Shown here piece by piece: positions 52,254-62,087 of a stretch of DNA of 64,000 nt. This stretch comes from Emticicia sp. CRIBPO. GTDB taxonomy: Bacteria > Bacteroidota > Bacteroidia > Cytophagales > Spirosomataceae. The stretch spans positions 372,001 through 436,000 of the forward strand of contig NZ_JAAAKV010000001.1 in NCBI RefSeq assembly GCF_009905725.1, in the 5' to 3' direction. A program made the position numbers and the translations under genes. Below the pieces are notes generated by a model. It made no database searches and was not told the DNA's origin. It saw only the letters and a program-made list of their open reading frames with translations. The first letter of the stretch is position 1. Every line of letters begins with the position of its first letter.

Positions 52254-54452
52254 TTATTTTTTTCCTTTCAGATGTCTTTCAAGATAATTAAAATAGGTCT
52301 GCTGAAGCAATACATAGCTTTCAAAATTATAAGCCACAGAGTGGTTGCCCGGAGGGTAAATCCTGAGGTCAATGTCAATCCCCTTATCTGTAAAAGCCTT
52401 AACGATCTGGAAGGTATTCAGAATATGAACGTTATCATCCATCGTGGCATGTACGAGCAATACTTTCCCTTTCAGATTACCGGCGTAGTCTGACAAAACA
52501 GATTTCTGATAAACTGCTTCATTCTGTGGCATTACGCCCATGTATCTTTCTGTATAAACATTATCATAAAGCCTCCAGTCTGTAACCGGGGCACCAATCA
52601 GAGCCACTTTAAAAACGTCCGGGTGTTTCAACATCGTGTAAGTACTCATAAAACCACCATAGCTATGACCCTGAATGGCCGCATTTTGTGTATCTACCCA
52701 TGGATAAGTTTTCCCCAGAAAACCTGCTGTTTCTACAAAATCCCTGGCTTCGTTCTCGCCCAGTTTTTCATAAACCGCCTGCATGAATTTCTGTCCGTAA
52801 CCGCTGCTGCCCCTGTTGTTTACACTGGCTATTACGTAATCATTCTGTGCAAGCCACTGCTCCCAGGCACCGCTGCTCCACTGATTATAAACTGATTGCG
52901 AACCCGGCCCTCCATAAATGGTCAACACCAGCGGGTATTTTTTTGAAGGGTCAAAATTAGCCGGTTTGGTCAGATAGATATCAATTTTCTGTCCGTCAGA
53001 AGCAGTAAAACTCAGCAGTTCTCTTTTGGCATAAAAATGTGCTTCGGCATACTCCTTCACCGCCTTATTTTCTTCATAAACTTTGACCAGATCACCATTT
53101 ACAGAACGGAGATTGACCTGGGTCGGAGTGTCCAGGTTGGAATAGGTATCTATAAAATACTGACCGTTGTCAGAGACGTTCACCATATGCCTTCCGGCAG
53201 CTTCTGTCAGTTTCTTCTTGCCTTTTCCATCTGTGCCGATGCTGTAAAGATGCCTTTCAAGGGGCGACTGCTCTGTAGAAACATAAAGAATAGTGTTCTG
53301 CTTTTCATTTACTCCTGCAATATTGTTCACATCCCAGGCTCCTGAAGTGACCTGGTTCAGCAGTTTTCCTGAATAATCATATCTGTATAAGTGCTGATAA
53401 CCATCTCTTCCCGATATCCAATAAAATTCCTCTTTGGAAGATGGAAAGCTCATAAAATGGTTTGAAAAAGCAAAAAAATCATAAACATCCACCCAGCCTT
53501 TCTCTTCTTTTTCTTCAAATATCTTTTGGGACTGACCCGTTAAGGCATTCGAAAAATACAAGGTAAGATGGTTTTGTGCCCTGTTAAGATGCTGTACAGC
53601 CAAAACACCAGGCTTTGAAGTCCAGTAAATCCTTGGTATATAGCCGTCGTTCAGTTCAATATTGGTCCATTTGACAGGAGCTTGTTTTGCTACTTCAATA
53701 AAACCGATTTTCACTTCGACATTGGGGTCGCCTACTCTTGGATAAGGGATTTTCTCAAAATCGGAATGAAGACCCTGAAAATCAGACAACTGATAGACCG
53801 GAACTTTGCTCTCATCCGACTTCCAGAAAGCGATGTATTTGCTGTCGGGCGACCAGGCCCAGGCTTGCACCAGGCCGAATTCTTCCTCGTAAACCCATCC
53901 GAAACGTCCGTTGTAAACTGAAGCAGTAGCGTCATTGGTCAGTTGTTTTTCTGTTTTTGTGCTCAGTTCGTAGGTAAAAAGATTACCCCCCCTTTCATAA
54001 GCCACTTTTTTATCATCCGGCGAAAGTTCAGCTGTACGGGCATCTTTGGCTACCAGCTGAAGGGATTTGGAATCCAGGGCATATAAATAATAGTCCGCAT
54101 CTCCCGAATTTCTCCAGACTGGTCTGAAGTTGGATTGAAACAACAAATATTTAAAATCAGCAGACCACTGAAAGCTTTCATATTCAAACGGCTCAGAGCT
54201 TCCGGGAAACTTCAATCCGCTCGCATCAAACACCTTGGATTCCAGTTTGGTCTGGGGATTAAAAGTACTGATGGTCGACGGCCTGTCAATATAGGAAAAA
54301 GCATTGCCGTTGTTGATCCAGTTGACGCTTTGCGGCCCCCTTTTGCCTGAAAGGTTTCCGGCCGACGTCAGGGCTTCCCGAAGATTTTCATAGGTTTTCT
54401 TCTGGGCAAAAGCAGTTGATATGCTGAGCAGAATGATAAAGACAAATCTCAT
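52254..54452 (-). CDS. Dipeptidyl peptidase IV (S9 family)
   Basis: The 732-residue secreted serine peptidase cuts X-Pro dipeptides from protein N-termini. It has a signal peptide (FVFIILLSISTAFAQ), an N-terminal eight-bladed propeller (about 35-470) and a C-terminal alpha/beta-hydrolase. The catalytic Ser is in GHSYGGFMS, Asp in MDDNVH, and His in GNHSVAYNF. The Glu pair that anchors the substrate N-terminus is in VYEEEFGLVQA. It is monocistronic. Confidence 0.94.
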   Translation of the reverse strand: MRFVFIILLSISTAFAQKKTYENLREALTSAGNLSGKRGPQSVNWINNGNAFSYIDRPSTISTFNPQTKLESKVFDASGLKFPGSSEPFEYESFQWSADFKYLLFQSNFRPVWRNSGDADYYLYALDSKSLQLVAKDARTAELSPDDKKVAYERGGNLFTYELSTKTEKQLTNDATASVYNGRFGWVYEEEFGLVQAWAWSPDSKYIAFWKSDESKVPVYQLSDFQGLHSDFEKIPYPRVGDPNVEVKIGFIEVAKQAPVKWTNIELNDGYIPRIYWTSKPGVLAVQHLNRAQNHLTLYFSNALTGQSQKIFEEKEEKGWVDVYDFFAFSNHFMSFPSSKEEFYWISGRDGYQHLYRYDYSGKLLNQVTSGAWDVNNIAGVNEKQNTILYVSTEQSPLERHLYSIGTDGKGKKKLTEAAGRHMVNVSDNGQYFIDTYSNLDTPTQVNLRSVNGDLVKVYEENKAVKEYAEAHFYAKRELLSFTASDGQKIDIYLTKPANFDPSKKYPLVLTIYGGPGSQSVYNQWSSGAWEQWLAQNDYVIASVNNRGSSGYGQKFMQAVYEKLGENEARDFVETAGFLGKTYPWVDTQNAAIQGHSYGGFMSTYTMLKHPDVFKVALIGAPVTDWRLYDNVYTERYMGVMPQNEAVYQKSVLSDYAGNLKGKVLLVHATMDDNVHILNTFQIVKAFTDKGIDIDLRIYPPGNHSVAYNFESYVLLQQTYFNYLERHLKGKK

Positions 54453-54546
54453 CAGTAGTTTTTTTGTTAATTGATGAAGTAAAAATAAGAAAGTATTAAA
54501 CGAATACTAAATTCTGAAGTCTGATATTTAATAAAATTCATGCATC

Positions 54547-55206
54547 TCAGAGGCCTTTACCGGAGGGCACCTTCTTTTTTCTGTCCGGGCGGTTGATCCA
54601 GTTATTTAGCTTCCTGGTCACAAAAACAGAACCGGTACCTAAAACAGCACCTGCCAGCACATCGGTAGGATAATGTGCCCCCAGGTGCATCCTGGAATAC
54701 CCCACTCCTGCCGCCCAGGCATAGGCCGGAGCGATCACGTACCACTTTTTAAAGGTCATTGCAAGTGAGGTGGCGGCTGAAAAAGCCACAGCCGTACTTC
54801 CTGAAGGAAATGAAGCATCATTTTCTATCCTGTAATGCTGTATAAAAGGATATCTCTCATAAGGTCTTGGTCTGTTGACCGCCTTTTTAAGGATGTATCC
54901 GACGGAATAGGTACCGAAAACAGAAACCGCAGAAATAAAACCATTCTTTTTCAATTCAGGGTCTTTTGTCAGAAACCCGGCACCGATCAGAACTATGGGC
55001 GTGGCAATAGCGACAGGATCTGCCGTTTGCGTCAGGAAATACATGCCCCGGTCGTTGGCAGGGTTACGGTTTTCATTGATATTTCTCAGTAAATCAATGT
55101 CGGCATTCTGTGCCGGTGCCTGAAAAGTCATGAATACTGACCATAACAAAAAGAAACCTCTTTGCAGAGGTTTCCAATTATACATATCTGTTATTTTAAA
55201 TTTCAT
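54547..55206 (-). CDS. PAP2-family phosphatase
   Basis: The 219-residue membrane protein has the phosphatase motifs KKAVNRPRP, FPSGSTAVAFS, and YSRMHLGAHYPTDVLAG (catalytic His), with several spans. The N-terminal hydrophobic stretch (GFFLLWSVFMTFQAPAQN) may be a signal. It removes phosphate from lipids such as undecaprenyl diphosphate or phosphatidate. It lies five bases after dapA; the functional link is not evident. Confidence 0.9.
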   Translation of the reverse strand: MKFKITDMYNWKPLQRGFFLLWSVFMTFQAPAQNADIDLLRNINENRNPANDRGMYFLTQTADPVAIATPIVLIGAGFLTKDPELKKNGFISAVSVFGTYSVGYILKKAVNRPRPYERYPFIQHYRIENDASFPSGSTAVAFSAATSLAMTFKKWYVIAPAYAWAAGVGYSRMHLGAHYPTDVLAGAVLGTGSVFVTRKLNNWINRPDRKKKVPSGKGL

Positions 55207-55211
55207 CAGGC

Positions 55212-56099
55212 TTAGTTTAAAAACCCTTCTGTTTTCATGGCATCCACCAATTTCACTCCCAGTTCATCTGTAGCTTTCACCAATGGCAGTCTGACGCGTG
55301 AGTCACACAATCCACGGATCTCACACACTTTTTTGATACCGACAGGGTTAGATTCTACATAAAGCAAAGTATCAAAATCAAGGAATCTGAACTGAAGCTC
55401 AGCAGCTTTCTTAAAGTCACCGTTCAGAGCCGCCCAGGTCATTTCACCGAACTCTTTCGGAAAACCATTGGCAATCACAGAAATAACGCCTTCGTATCCG
55501 ATACTTACCTGCGGAGTAACCAGGTTGTCGTCACCCGAAAGCAGTAAAAAACCTGCAGGTACTTTTTTCGCCAGTTCCATCGCTTGTTCCAGGCTGCTGG
55601 AAGCGTCTTTCAAACCGATAATGTTCGGATGAGCCGCTAATTCCAGAACGGTAGGGATTTGTATCGACGTAACCGTTCTTCCCGGAACATTATAAATGAT
55701 CACCGGCACCGGTGAAGCGTCAGCTATGGCTTTAAAATGGGCAATGATGCCATTCTGAGAAGGCTTATTATAATATGGACAAACGGATAAAATAGCATCC
55801 ACTTCACTGAAATCAGTTTCCTTGATGCGATTAACTACCTCAAAGGTATTATTTCCGCCTATTCCGTAAACAATCGGGAGTTTCTTAACGTTATTGGCCT
55901 TTGTAAAAGCCAGAAGTTCAGTCTTTTCTGCAGTAGTCGTAGTCGCTGATTCACCTGTGGTACCGTTGACAACCAGGTAATCAGTTCCGTTTTCCGACAC
56001 ATAATTGATCAGTTTTTTTAAACCGTCAAAATCAATACTCAAATCTTCGTTAAAAGGAGTAATTAATGCTACTCCGACGCCTCTCAGCTGCTGTCCCAT
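55212..56099 (-). CDS. dapA: 4-hydroxy-tetrahydrodipicolinate synthase
   Basis: The 295-residue enzyme condenses pyruvate with aspartate semialdehyde in the lysine and peptidoglycan pathway. The Schiff-base Lys is in IIGLKDASSS; Tyr in VIIYNVPGRT; and Thr-Thr in NGTTGESATTT. The start was set at the ATG (MGQQLRGVGVALITPF), giving the usual length; an upstream GTG would add eight residues, and a TAATTTG box lies there. The PAP2 gene follows. Confidence 0.95.
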   Translation of the reverse strand: MGQQLRGVGVALITPFNEDLSIDFDGLKKLINYVSENGTDYLVVNGTTGESATTTTAEKTELLAFTKANNVKKLPIVYGIGGNNTFEVVNRIKETDFSEVDAILSVCPYYNKPSQNGIIAHFKAIADASPVPVIIYNVPGRTVTSIQIPTVLELAAHPNIIGLKDASSSLEQAMELAKKVPAGFLLLSGDDNLVTPQVSIGYEGVISVIANGFPKEFGEMTWAALNGDFKKAAELQFRFLDFDTLLYVESNPVGIKKVCEIRGLCDSRVRLPLVKATDELGVKLVDAMKTEGFLN

Positions 56100-56224
56100 G
56101 TTTATATTATTAAATAGAGGCACAAATTAAACTAAAATATTGTACTTAAAGAAGAGTTTAAGCGGATAAATGTCTCAAAAATTGTATTGTTCCAATCTGC
56201 AGACCAGGTCTTAATCCGGTAAAC

Positions 56225-56262
56225 AAAAAAGGCCGACCCCGAAATCCGGGACCGGCCTTTTT
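56225..56262 (-). terminator. Terminator of mdh
   Basis: GGCCGACCCCG pairs with CGGGACCGGCC around a short loop with a 2x2 internal mismatch, followed by T residues on the minus strand. Confidence 0.92.
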
Positions 56263-56283
56263 AAATATCAAAAACAAAGTATC

Positions 56284-57216
56284 TTACTTAAGAGCTGCAT
56301 TCATGGCTCTGACAGCCTCAGCAGATTTTTCGAAAGCTTCTTTCTCTTCGTTGCTCAGTCTCAGGTTGATGATTTTCTCCCATCCGTTACGTCCGATAGT
56401 CACCGGAACACCGATACAGATGTCTTTCTGACCATACTCACCATTAAGGTAAACAGAAGAAGGAATGATTTTCTTTTCATCACGAAGGATAGATTCAACG
56501 ATCTGGCTGATGGCTGCTCCCGGAGCATACCATGCAGAAGTACCCAGCAAACCTGTCAGTGTAGCACCGCCTACCATGGTTTTGGCAGCTACGTCTTTCA
56601 GAGCGTCAGCGTTAAGGAATCTGCTTACAGGAATACCGTTCCAGGTAGCCAGACGGGTCAATGGGATCATGGTGGTGTCACCGTGTCCGCCTACGACCAT
56701 ACCGCTCAAATCGTTCTGAGAAACATTCATGGCTTCTCCCAGACGGTAACGGAAACGTGCCGAGTCAAGAGCTCCGCCCATACCGATTACTTTCTTTTTA
56801 GAAACACCCATTTCCTGTGCAATCTGATAAGTCAGGTAGGTCATGGTATCCATCGGGTTCGAAACAATCAGGATGACAGCTTTCGGAGAAGCGGTCAATG
56901 CGTTGGTAACCACAGTGCGGACGATGTCGGCGTTGATTCCGATCAGTTCCTCACGTGTCATACCCGGCTTGCGTGGCAAACCTGAAGTAACTACTATTAC
57001 GTCCGACTTGGCGGTTTTGCCATAATCGTTGGTTGATCCTGTAATTTTGGTATCAAAACCCTCAAGAGAAGCTGTCTGCATTAAATCCATGGCTTTGCCT
57101 TCAGCATAACCTTCTTTGATGTCCAGGATAACTACTTCATCAGCAATCTCTTTTCTTGCGATGTTGTCGGCGGCTGTCGCCCCTACAGCACCTGCACCTA
57201 TAACAGTTACTTTCAT
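56284..57216 (-). CDS. mdh: Malate dehydrogenase
   Basis: The 310-residue NAD enzyme oxidises malate to oxaloacetate in the TCA cycle. It has GAGAVGATAADNIARKE (NAD site), the substrate loop LPRKPGMTREEL with its Args, and the catalytic His in VGGHGDTTMIPL. The loop has Arg, not Gln, so it is malate- not lactate-specific. It is monocistronic. The -7 box is at 57286-57293. Confidence 0.95.
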   Translation of the reverse strand: MKVTVIGAGAVGATAADNIARKEIADEVVILDIKEGYAEGKAMDLMQTASLEGFDTKITGSTNDYGKTAKSDVIVVTSGLPRKPGMTREELIGINADIVRTVVTNALTASPKAVILIVSNPMDTMTYLTYQIAQEMGVSKKKVIGMGGALDSARFRYRLGEAMNVSQNDLSGMVVGGHGDTTMIPLTRLATWNGIPVSRFLNADALKDVAAKTMVGGATLTGLLGTSAWYAPGAAISQIVESILRDEKKIIPSSVYLNGEYGQKDICIGVPVTIGRNGWEKIINLRLSNEEKEAFEKSAEAVRAMNAALK

Positions 57217-57285
57217 TATATGATTGAATTATATTGTTAAAAACCGGCCCTATCGGGATTCAGTTAAAATAAAATTAATTTTGGG

Positions 57286-57293
57286 CAAAAATA
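57286..57293 (-). promoter_or_regulatory. -7 box of mdh
   Basis: The minus strand reads TATTTTTG; leader of about 65 bases to the ATG. Confidence 0.45.
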
Positions 57294-57330
57294 TTGTACA
57301 TTTCTGATAAAAACCAATCATTTTTACCCT

Positions 57331-57338
57331 TATTTTTG
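57331..57338 (+). promoter_or_regulatory. -7 box of the YkvA gene
   Basis: TATTTTTG, leader of about 60 bases; divergent from the mdh promoter. Confidence 0.45.
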
Positions 57339-57405
57339 CATTCTTCGATTAAGGTGTAATTTTTCTGAAATTATACTGTTTTAATGTTTAAAAAAGAACC
57401 GTTAA

Positions 57406-57837
57406 ATGTCAGCACAAAATACAAACATACTTAACAAAATCTTTGAGTCAGTCTTTTACAGAAACTCAATGAGCAAAGCTTCGAGAATTTCACGCAATTC
57501 ACAGAGCCTGCTCCAACTATTAAAAAACGTATTGAACAAAACCCAGAAGATGGGTGTCGGCGGAATATTTGACGAAATCCGGGAACGGCTGGTTGTGCTG
57601 GGCAAGCTGATCAAGGCTTATGCCACAGGTGAATACAGGGATATTGAACTAAAGAATGTGGTCATTATCATTGCCTCACTGGTTTATTTTCTTTCCCCTA
57701 TCGACCTGTTGCCAGACATTATTCCGGTGCTCGGTTTTACAGATGATGTGGCTTTTCTTACCTTCATCTTCAGAAGTCTCGGAGACGAAATTGAAAAGTT
57801 CGAAATCTGGGATTTAAATAACAATAAATCTGTTTGA
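57406..57837 (+). CDS. YkvA-family (DUF1232) membrane protein
   Basis: The 143-residue protein ends with the DUF1232 signature: IIASLVYFLSPIDLLPDIIPVLGFTDDVAFLTFIF, a single membrane-associated segment. The N-terminal 75 residues are polar with no clear fold (the first 35 could be disordered). The role is unknown; the motif lies near the membrane and metal. It precedes TatA and GatA on the same strand, an order seen in related genomes, but promoter boxes separate them. Confidence 0.87.
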   Translation: MSAQNTNILNKIFESVFYRNSMSKASRISRNSQSLLQLLKNVLNKTQKMGVGGIFDEIRERLVVLGKLIKAYATGEYRDIELKNVVIIIASLVYFLSPIDLLPDIIPVLGFTDDVAFLTFIFRSLGDEIEKFEIWDLNNNKSV

Positions 57838-57960
57838 TCATTTTAAGCGTATGTTGATTGTCCGTTTCACGGAAGGCCTTTTTCACAAAATAATCTGTAA
57901 GTAAATGCAGTTATTTAAATAAAAAAACCAACCTTGATTCTTTTTTATTTAAAACTTTCT

Positions 57961-57968
57961 TATTTTTG
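57961..57968 (+). promoter_or_regulatory. -7 box of tatA
   Basis: TATTTTTG, 26 bases before the TatA ATG. Confidence 0.5.
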
Positions 57969-57993
57969 TCATCATTAATAGTTAATAAACATC

Positions 57994-58194
57994 ATGAAAA
58001 TAGCAACATTATTGTTCTTAGGTAATTTAGGGGGTACAGAAATATTTGTCATTGTTTTTGTCATTTTATTGTTCTTTGGAGCGAAGAAATTACCGGAATT
58101 GGCTCGTGGCTTGGGAAAAGGTATCCGCGAATTCAAAGATGCTACCAAAGAGGTAAAAGAAAATATTGAGAAAGCCGCTAAAAGCGAAGATTAA
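57994..58194 (+). CDS. tatA: Twin-arginine translocase subunit TatA/TatE
   Basis: The 66-residue protein has one membrane span (IFVIVFVILLFFG), the FGAKKLPELARGLGKG hinge and amphipathic helix, and a charged tail. It forms the variable-size pore of the Tat pathway that exports folded proteins. Two Tat-type signals in this window (34277 and 47060 genes) are possible clients. TatC is not in the window. Confidence 0.94.
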   Translation: MKIATLLFLGNLGGTEIFVIVFVILLFFGAKKLPELARGLGKGIREFKDATKEVKENIEKAAKSED

Positions 58195-58279
58195 TTATTT
58201 TTCTTAAAGATTATTAGGGAGACAACAGGTTCAAAATTTTCTTTTGAGGCTGTTGTTTTTTATTTAAAACCAACTCCGT

Positions 58280-59701
58280 GTGATTTACCAATCGTTCAAA
58301 AAATACCAGGAAACCCTCAAAAACGGGGAATACACCTGCACAGAAGCCGTAAACTATTTCCTTTCCGCCATAGAACAACACCAAGACCTCAATGTTTTCC
58401 TGGAAGTTTATGCAGAAGATGCTAAACAGAAAGCCATTGAAGTGGATCAGAAAATCAAAAACAATACGGCAGGTAAACTGGCAGGGATGGTCATCGGCAT
58501 CAAAGATGTGTTAGCCTACCAGGATCATGGCTTGCAGGCCGGCAGTAAGATACTTAACGGATTCAAATCACAGTTTACGGCCACCGCCATTCAAAGGCTG
58601 ATTGACGAGGACGCCATCATCATCGGCAGACAGAACTGTGACGAATTTGCCATGGGGTCTTCCAACGAAAACTCGGCTTTCGGCCCGGTTAAAAACTTTG
58701 CCGACAAAACCAGGGTACCCGGAGGCTCATCCGGGGCGTCAGCTGTCGCTGTTCAGGCCGGCCTTTGTCACGCCTCAATAGGCTCAGATACAGGTGGTTC
58801 TGTCAGACAACCTGCGGCTTTTTGCGGGGTGGTCGGATTCAAACCGAGTTACTCCAGGATCTCAAGATGGGGTCTGGCAGCTTATGCTTCTTCATTTGAT
58901 TGCGTAGGGCCTATTACCGGCAACGTGGAAGACGCCGCCCTCCTGCTCGAAATCATGGCGGGTCCTGATGAATATGACAGCACTGTTTCGAGCCGTCCTG
59001 TGTCTGACTACTCTAACCTGTCGGCCGGGGATAAAAAATACAAAATAGGATATTTTAAAGAAGCCCTCGAATCGGAAGGACTAGATCCGGAAGTAAAAGA
59101 GCTGACTTTTAAGAAGATAGAAAGCCTGAGAGGTGCGGGTCATGAAATCGTGGAAGTGGATTTCCCGCTGATGAAATACCTGCTCCCTACTTATTACATC
59201 CTGACTACTGCAGAAGCCAGTTCCAACCTGTCGAGATACGACGGCATCAGGTATGGCTACAGGACAGGTAATGCTTCTGACCTTGAAAACCTTTACAAAA
59301 AAAGCAGGTCGGAAGGCTTTGGCCCGGAAGTTAAAAAGAGAATCATGCTGGGGACTTTTGTACTGAGTGCAGATTACTATGATGCGTATTACACCAAAGC
59401 CCAGAGAGTCAGAAAGTTAATTCAACAGGAAACGGAAAGAATCCTGACGGAAGTGGATTTCCTGATCTCCCCTACCACACCATCACCAGCTTTCAGGATC
59501 GGTGAAAAGTCTGACGATCAGTTACAGATGTTTTTAGCGGATATATTTACCGTGCATGCCAATGTGGTCGGATTCCCGGCGATGTCGCTTCCGAACGGCA
59601 AAAACAAGGAAGGATTACCGGTTGGTTTTCAGGTACTTGGAGGGAATTTTAAAGAGCAGGATTTATTAAATTTCGCATTTTATTTAGAAAATAACAAATA
59701 A
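58280..59701 (+). CDS. gatA: Glutamyl-tRNA(Gln) amidotransferase subunit A
   Basis: The 473-residue amidase starts at a GTG (MIYQSFKKYQETL), the only start that fits the family's N-terminus. The Lys-Ser-Ser triad is visible: Lys in GIKDVLA, Ser in GGSSGASA, and the nucleophile in GSDTGGSVRQPA. It releases ammonia from glutamine to amidate Glu-tRNA(Gln) or Asp-tRNA(Asn) with GatB and GatC, which are elsewhere. A GTG start with no strong ribosome site is notable but plausible. Confidence 0.94.
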   Translation: MIYQSFKKYQETLKNGEYTCTEAVNYFLSAIEQHQDLNVFLEVYAEDAKQKAIEVDQKIKNNTAGKLAGMVIGIKDVLAYQDHGLQAGSKILNGFKSQFTATAIQRLIDEDAIIIGRQNCDEFAMGSSNENSAFGPVKNFADKTRVPGGSSGASAVAVQAGLCHASIGSDTGGSVRQPAAFCGVVGFKPSYSRISRWGLAAYASSFDCVGPITGNVEDAALLLEIMAGPDEYDSTVSSRPVSDYSNLSAGDKKYKIGYFKEALESEGLDPEVKELTFKKIESLRGAGHEIVEVDFPLMKYLLPTYYILTTAEASSNLSRYDGIRYGYRTGNASDLENLYKKSRSEGFGPEVKKRIMLGTFVLSADYYDAYYTKAQRVRKLIQQETERILTEVDFLISPTTPSPAFRIGEKSDDQLQMFLADIFTVHANVVGFPAMSLPNGKNKEGLPVGFQVLGGNFKEQDLLNFAFYLENNK

Positions 59702-59831
59702 AAACAATCAATTATCGTTCTTTTTGAGGCAAAGTATTGACATTTTTAAAAAAATTGAATATTTTTGGTCAATGCTTCCTAATAATAGTGTTCAAATTTG
59801 ATCAGAAACTAAAGATATAAATTATTAAAAT

Positions 59832-61445
59832 ATGAAAATCTCAAAAAGAATTTTGACCTTTTCAAGCCTAATCGGATGTTGTATTGCCTTCCCCTCATTT
59901 TCTCAAGAACAAACTGCTGATACCACCCAGGGTAATGTTACACTCACTGTAGCCAGACCTTCGTATCCGTATGCCACCCAGGTGAAAGATGTGAGGACAG
60001 GTGAATATTTTACGGTGTATGTAGAAGATCCGCAGTTGGTTGAAAAGCGTTTGAAGGCTATTGAAAACATCATGCCGATGGTGTACAATGAGAGTGTTCA
60101 GAACTATATCAATTACTTTTTAAATAAACGTCCGAGCTTCACGAAAGAGATGCTCGAAATCAAACAGAATTATTTCCCGATCTTCGAAAAATACCTGGCT
60201 CAGAACGGCATGCCGGATGAGTTAAAATATCTGTCTATCCTGGAATCCGGTCTGAACCCTAAAGCCATCTCAAGAAGTAAGGCGGTGGGTTTGTGGCAGT
60301 TTATGACAGTAACAGGTCGTGAAATGGGTCTGACCATTGACGAGTACATCGACGAAAGGATGAACATCGAGAAATCAACTGATGCGGCCTGTAAGTACCT
60401 GAAAAGACTTTACAATATTTATGGCGACTGGGATCTGGCTTTGGCTTCCTATAATACCGGCCCGGGCCGTATCAAAAGGGTCATCAGGTCATCAGGATTC
60501 AGCAACTACTGGGATCTTCACCCTTATATCCATCCGGACACCAGGGCTTATGTTCCCCAGTTTATCGCTCTGAATTACCTGATGAACTATCCGACTGAAC
60601 ATGGTATAGTTCCCGCTAAAGTGGATAAACAACCGGATGCTGCCAAACTTTACATCAACGGTTATCTTGATCTTAAAACACTGGCCGACTTAGGCGGAAT
60701 GGATATCGAAAAAATCAAGAAGCTTAACCCTCATATCAAGAAAAACGTACTTCCTGATTATGTCAGAAATTACGAACTGAAAATTCCTGCCGAAAGCTAC
60801 GCTTATGTAGAAAGCAATATGAATTTCATCCTGGATTCTGCTTCAAGAAGAAAGAATTATTCCCCTTCTACTTTGGTAGAATCGTCTAACGAAGCTGTTC
60901 TTGCTTCAAATTCAGGTTCCTCTACTCCGGTTCAGACTTCAGGCAATGCCGTTCAGATGGAAGACGGTTCTTTTGTCATCGGACGTAAAGTAGTTTCTTC
61001 TGAAGTAAACGGCCCTGAATATGAAGAGGAGGCTGAATCAAATGAAAGAGAAGTTAAAACGACCAGCCTGACCAAAAGAGTTAAGAAATATCACAAAGTA
61101 AAAAGAGGTGAGTTCTTAAATAAAATTGCGGCCCGTTATGATGTAAGAATGAACGACATCAAAAAATGGAACAACAAACGCAGTTCTAAAGTAATTTCAG
61201 GTGAAAGACTGGTAATCTACGTGACTGAAACCCAAAAGGTGAAAAGCTCGACAGTAGCGAAAAATGAGCACTCAGGTAAATCATCAGGTAAAATCAAAGC
61301 GGTATATCACACCGTACAACCAGGCGATACACTTTGGAACATTTCGCAACGTTATGACGGAGCGACGATCGATGACATCAAAAAGATGAATAACCTGTCA
61401 GGTAACACCGTAAGAGTGGGACAGAAAATCAAAGTGAGAGGATAA
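59832..61445 (+). CDS. Lytic transglycosylase with two LysM domains (MltD-like)
   Basis: The 537-residue exported protein has a signal peptide (ILTFSSLIGCCIAFPSFSQ), a transglycosylase domain at about 110-250 with the catalytic Glu in ILESGLNPKAISRSKAVG and the later ASYNTGPGRIKR, and two LysM domains at the C-terminus (KYHKVKRGEFLNKIAARYD and VYHTVQPGDTLWNISQRYD). It cleaves peptidoglycan glycan strands. A Ser/Thr-rich linker (about 340-410) joins the parts. It ends in a terminator. Confidence 0.93.
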   Translation: MKISKRILTFSSLIGCCIAFPSFSQEQTADTTQGNVTLTVARPSYPYATQVKDVRTGEYFTVYVEDPQLVEKRLKAIENIMPMVYNESVQNYINYFLNKRPSFTKEMLEIKQNYFPIFEKYLAQNGMPDELKYLSILESGLNPKAISRSKAVGLWQFMTVTGREMGLTIDEYIDERMNIEKSTDAACKYLKRLYNIYGDWDLALASYNTGPGRIKRVIRSSGFSNYWDLHPYIHPDTRAYVPQFIALNYLMNYPTEHGIVPAKVDKQPDAAKLYINGYLDLKTLADLGGMDIEKIKKLNPHIKKNVLPDYVRNYELKIPAESYAYVESNMNFILDSASRRKNYSPSTLVESSNEAVLASNSGSSTPVQTSGNAVQMEDGSFVIGRKVVSSEVNGPEYEEEAESNEREVKTTSLTKRVKKYHKVKRGEFLNKIAARYDVRMNDIKKWNNKRSSKVISGERLVIYVTETQKVKSSTVAKNEHSGKSSGKIKAVYHTVQPGDTLWNISQRYDGATIDDIKKMNNLSGNTVRVGQKIKVRG

Positions 61446-61468
61446 TATTCTGAAAATAATACAAAAAG

Positions 61469-61497
61469 AAAGGAGCCCGCAAGAGCTCCTTTTTTTA
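61469..61497 (+). terminator. Terminator of the lytic transglycosylase gene
   Basis: AAAGGAGC pairs with GCTCCTTT around an eight-base loop, followed by T residues. Confidence 0.92.
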
Positions 61498-61508
61498 TGC
61501 CTGTCTGA

Positions 61509-62057
61509 TTATTTTCTGTAAGGATAATTCCTGTTTTTGGGGATATTATTAACGAGAAGTGCCACCAGGAAGAGGATAAGGACTCCGGTCATCACCGGGA
61601 AAACAACATAATAATAACCCAGCAATTTAATCTTCTCCGAACCGATATTGGCAATGATGGCCGTAGCTCCTCCCGGAGGATGCATGGTTCTTGTGATCTG
61701 CATTAGGACTATGGCTGTGGATACCGCCAAAGCTGACGAAAGCCACATGTTATCAGGAAACAGTTTGTAGGCCGTTACACCGATAACAGCCGAAAGAAAA
61801 TGACCGCCGATAAGGTTCCTGGGTTGGGCCAGCGGACTGTTGGTGGCCCCGAAAACCAGTACGGCTGTGGCACCGAAAGAACCGATCAGGAAAACACTGT
61901 CATGAAGAGACAAACCCGATTTCTGGATAAGTCCGATGGCACTTATCCCTGCAAAAGCTCCGATAAAAGTCCAGAGGTTATCTATGGGTTCTACAATAGT
62001 CTGGCGATAGACAACATATTTTGCTATCCGGTAAGATCTTTTGATTCTTTTCTTCAC
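61509..62057 (-). CDS. HPP-family membrane protein
   Basis: The 182-residue protein has the HPP signature in TRTMHPPGGATAIIAN and four hydrophobic spans (LWTFIGAFAGISAIGLI, FLIGSFGATAVLVFG, LSSALAVSTAIVLMQI, VFPVMTGVLILFLVALL). Family members are inner-membrane proteins; some transport nitrite. The start is set at the GTG at 62057 (MKKRIKRSYRIAKYVVY), since the -7 box at 62088-62095 lies inside the longer frame and a transcript would begin near 62082. Confidence 0.87.
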   Translation of the reverse strand: MKKRIKRSYRIAKYVVYRQTIVEPIDNLWTFIGAFAGISAIGLIQKSGLSLHDSVFLIGSFGATAVLVFGATNSPLAQPRNLIGGHFLSAVIGVTAYKLFPDNMWLSSALAVSTAIVLMQITRTMHPPGGATAIIANIGSEKIKLLGYYYVVFPVMTGVLILFLVALLVNNIPKNRNYPYRK

Positions 62058-62087
62058 AATTATTTTAAAAACGGTCTTGTTGTTCAG

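Noticed and set aside
56100-56160. Riboswitch upstream of dapA
   Set aside because: The leader is short and AT-rich with no lysine-riboswitch-like structure.
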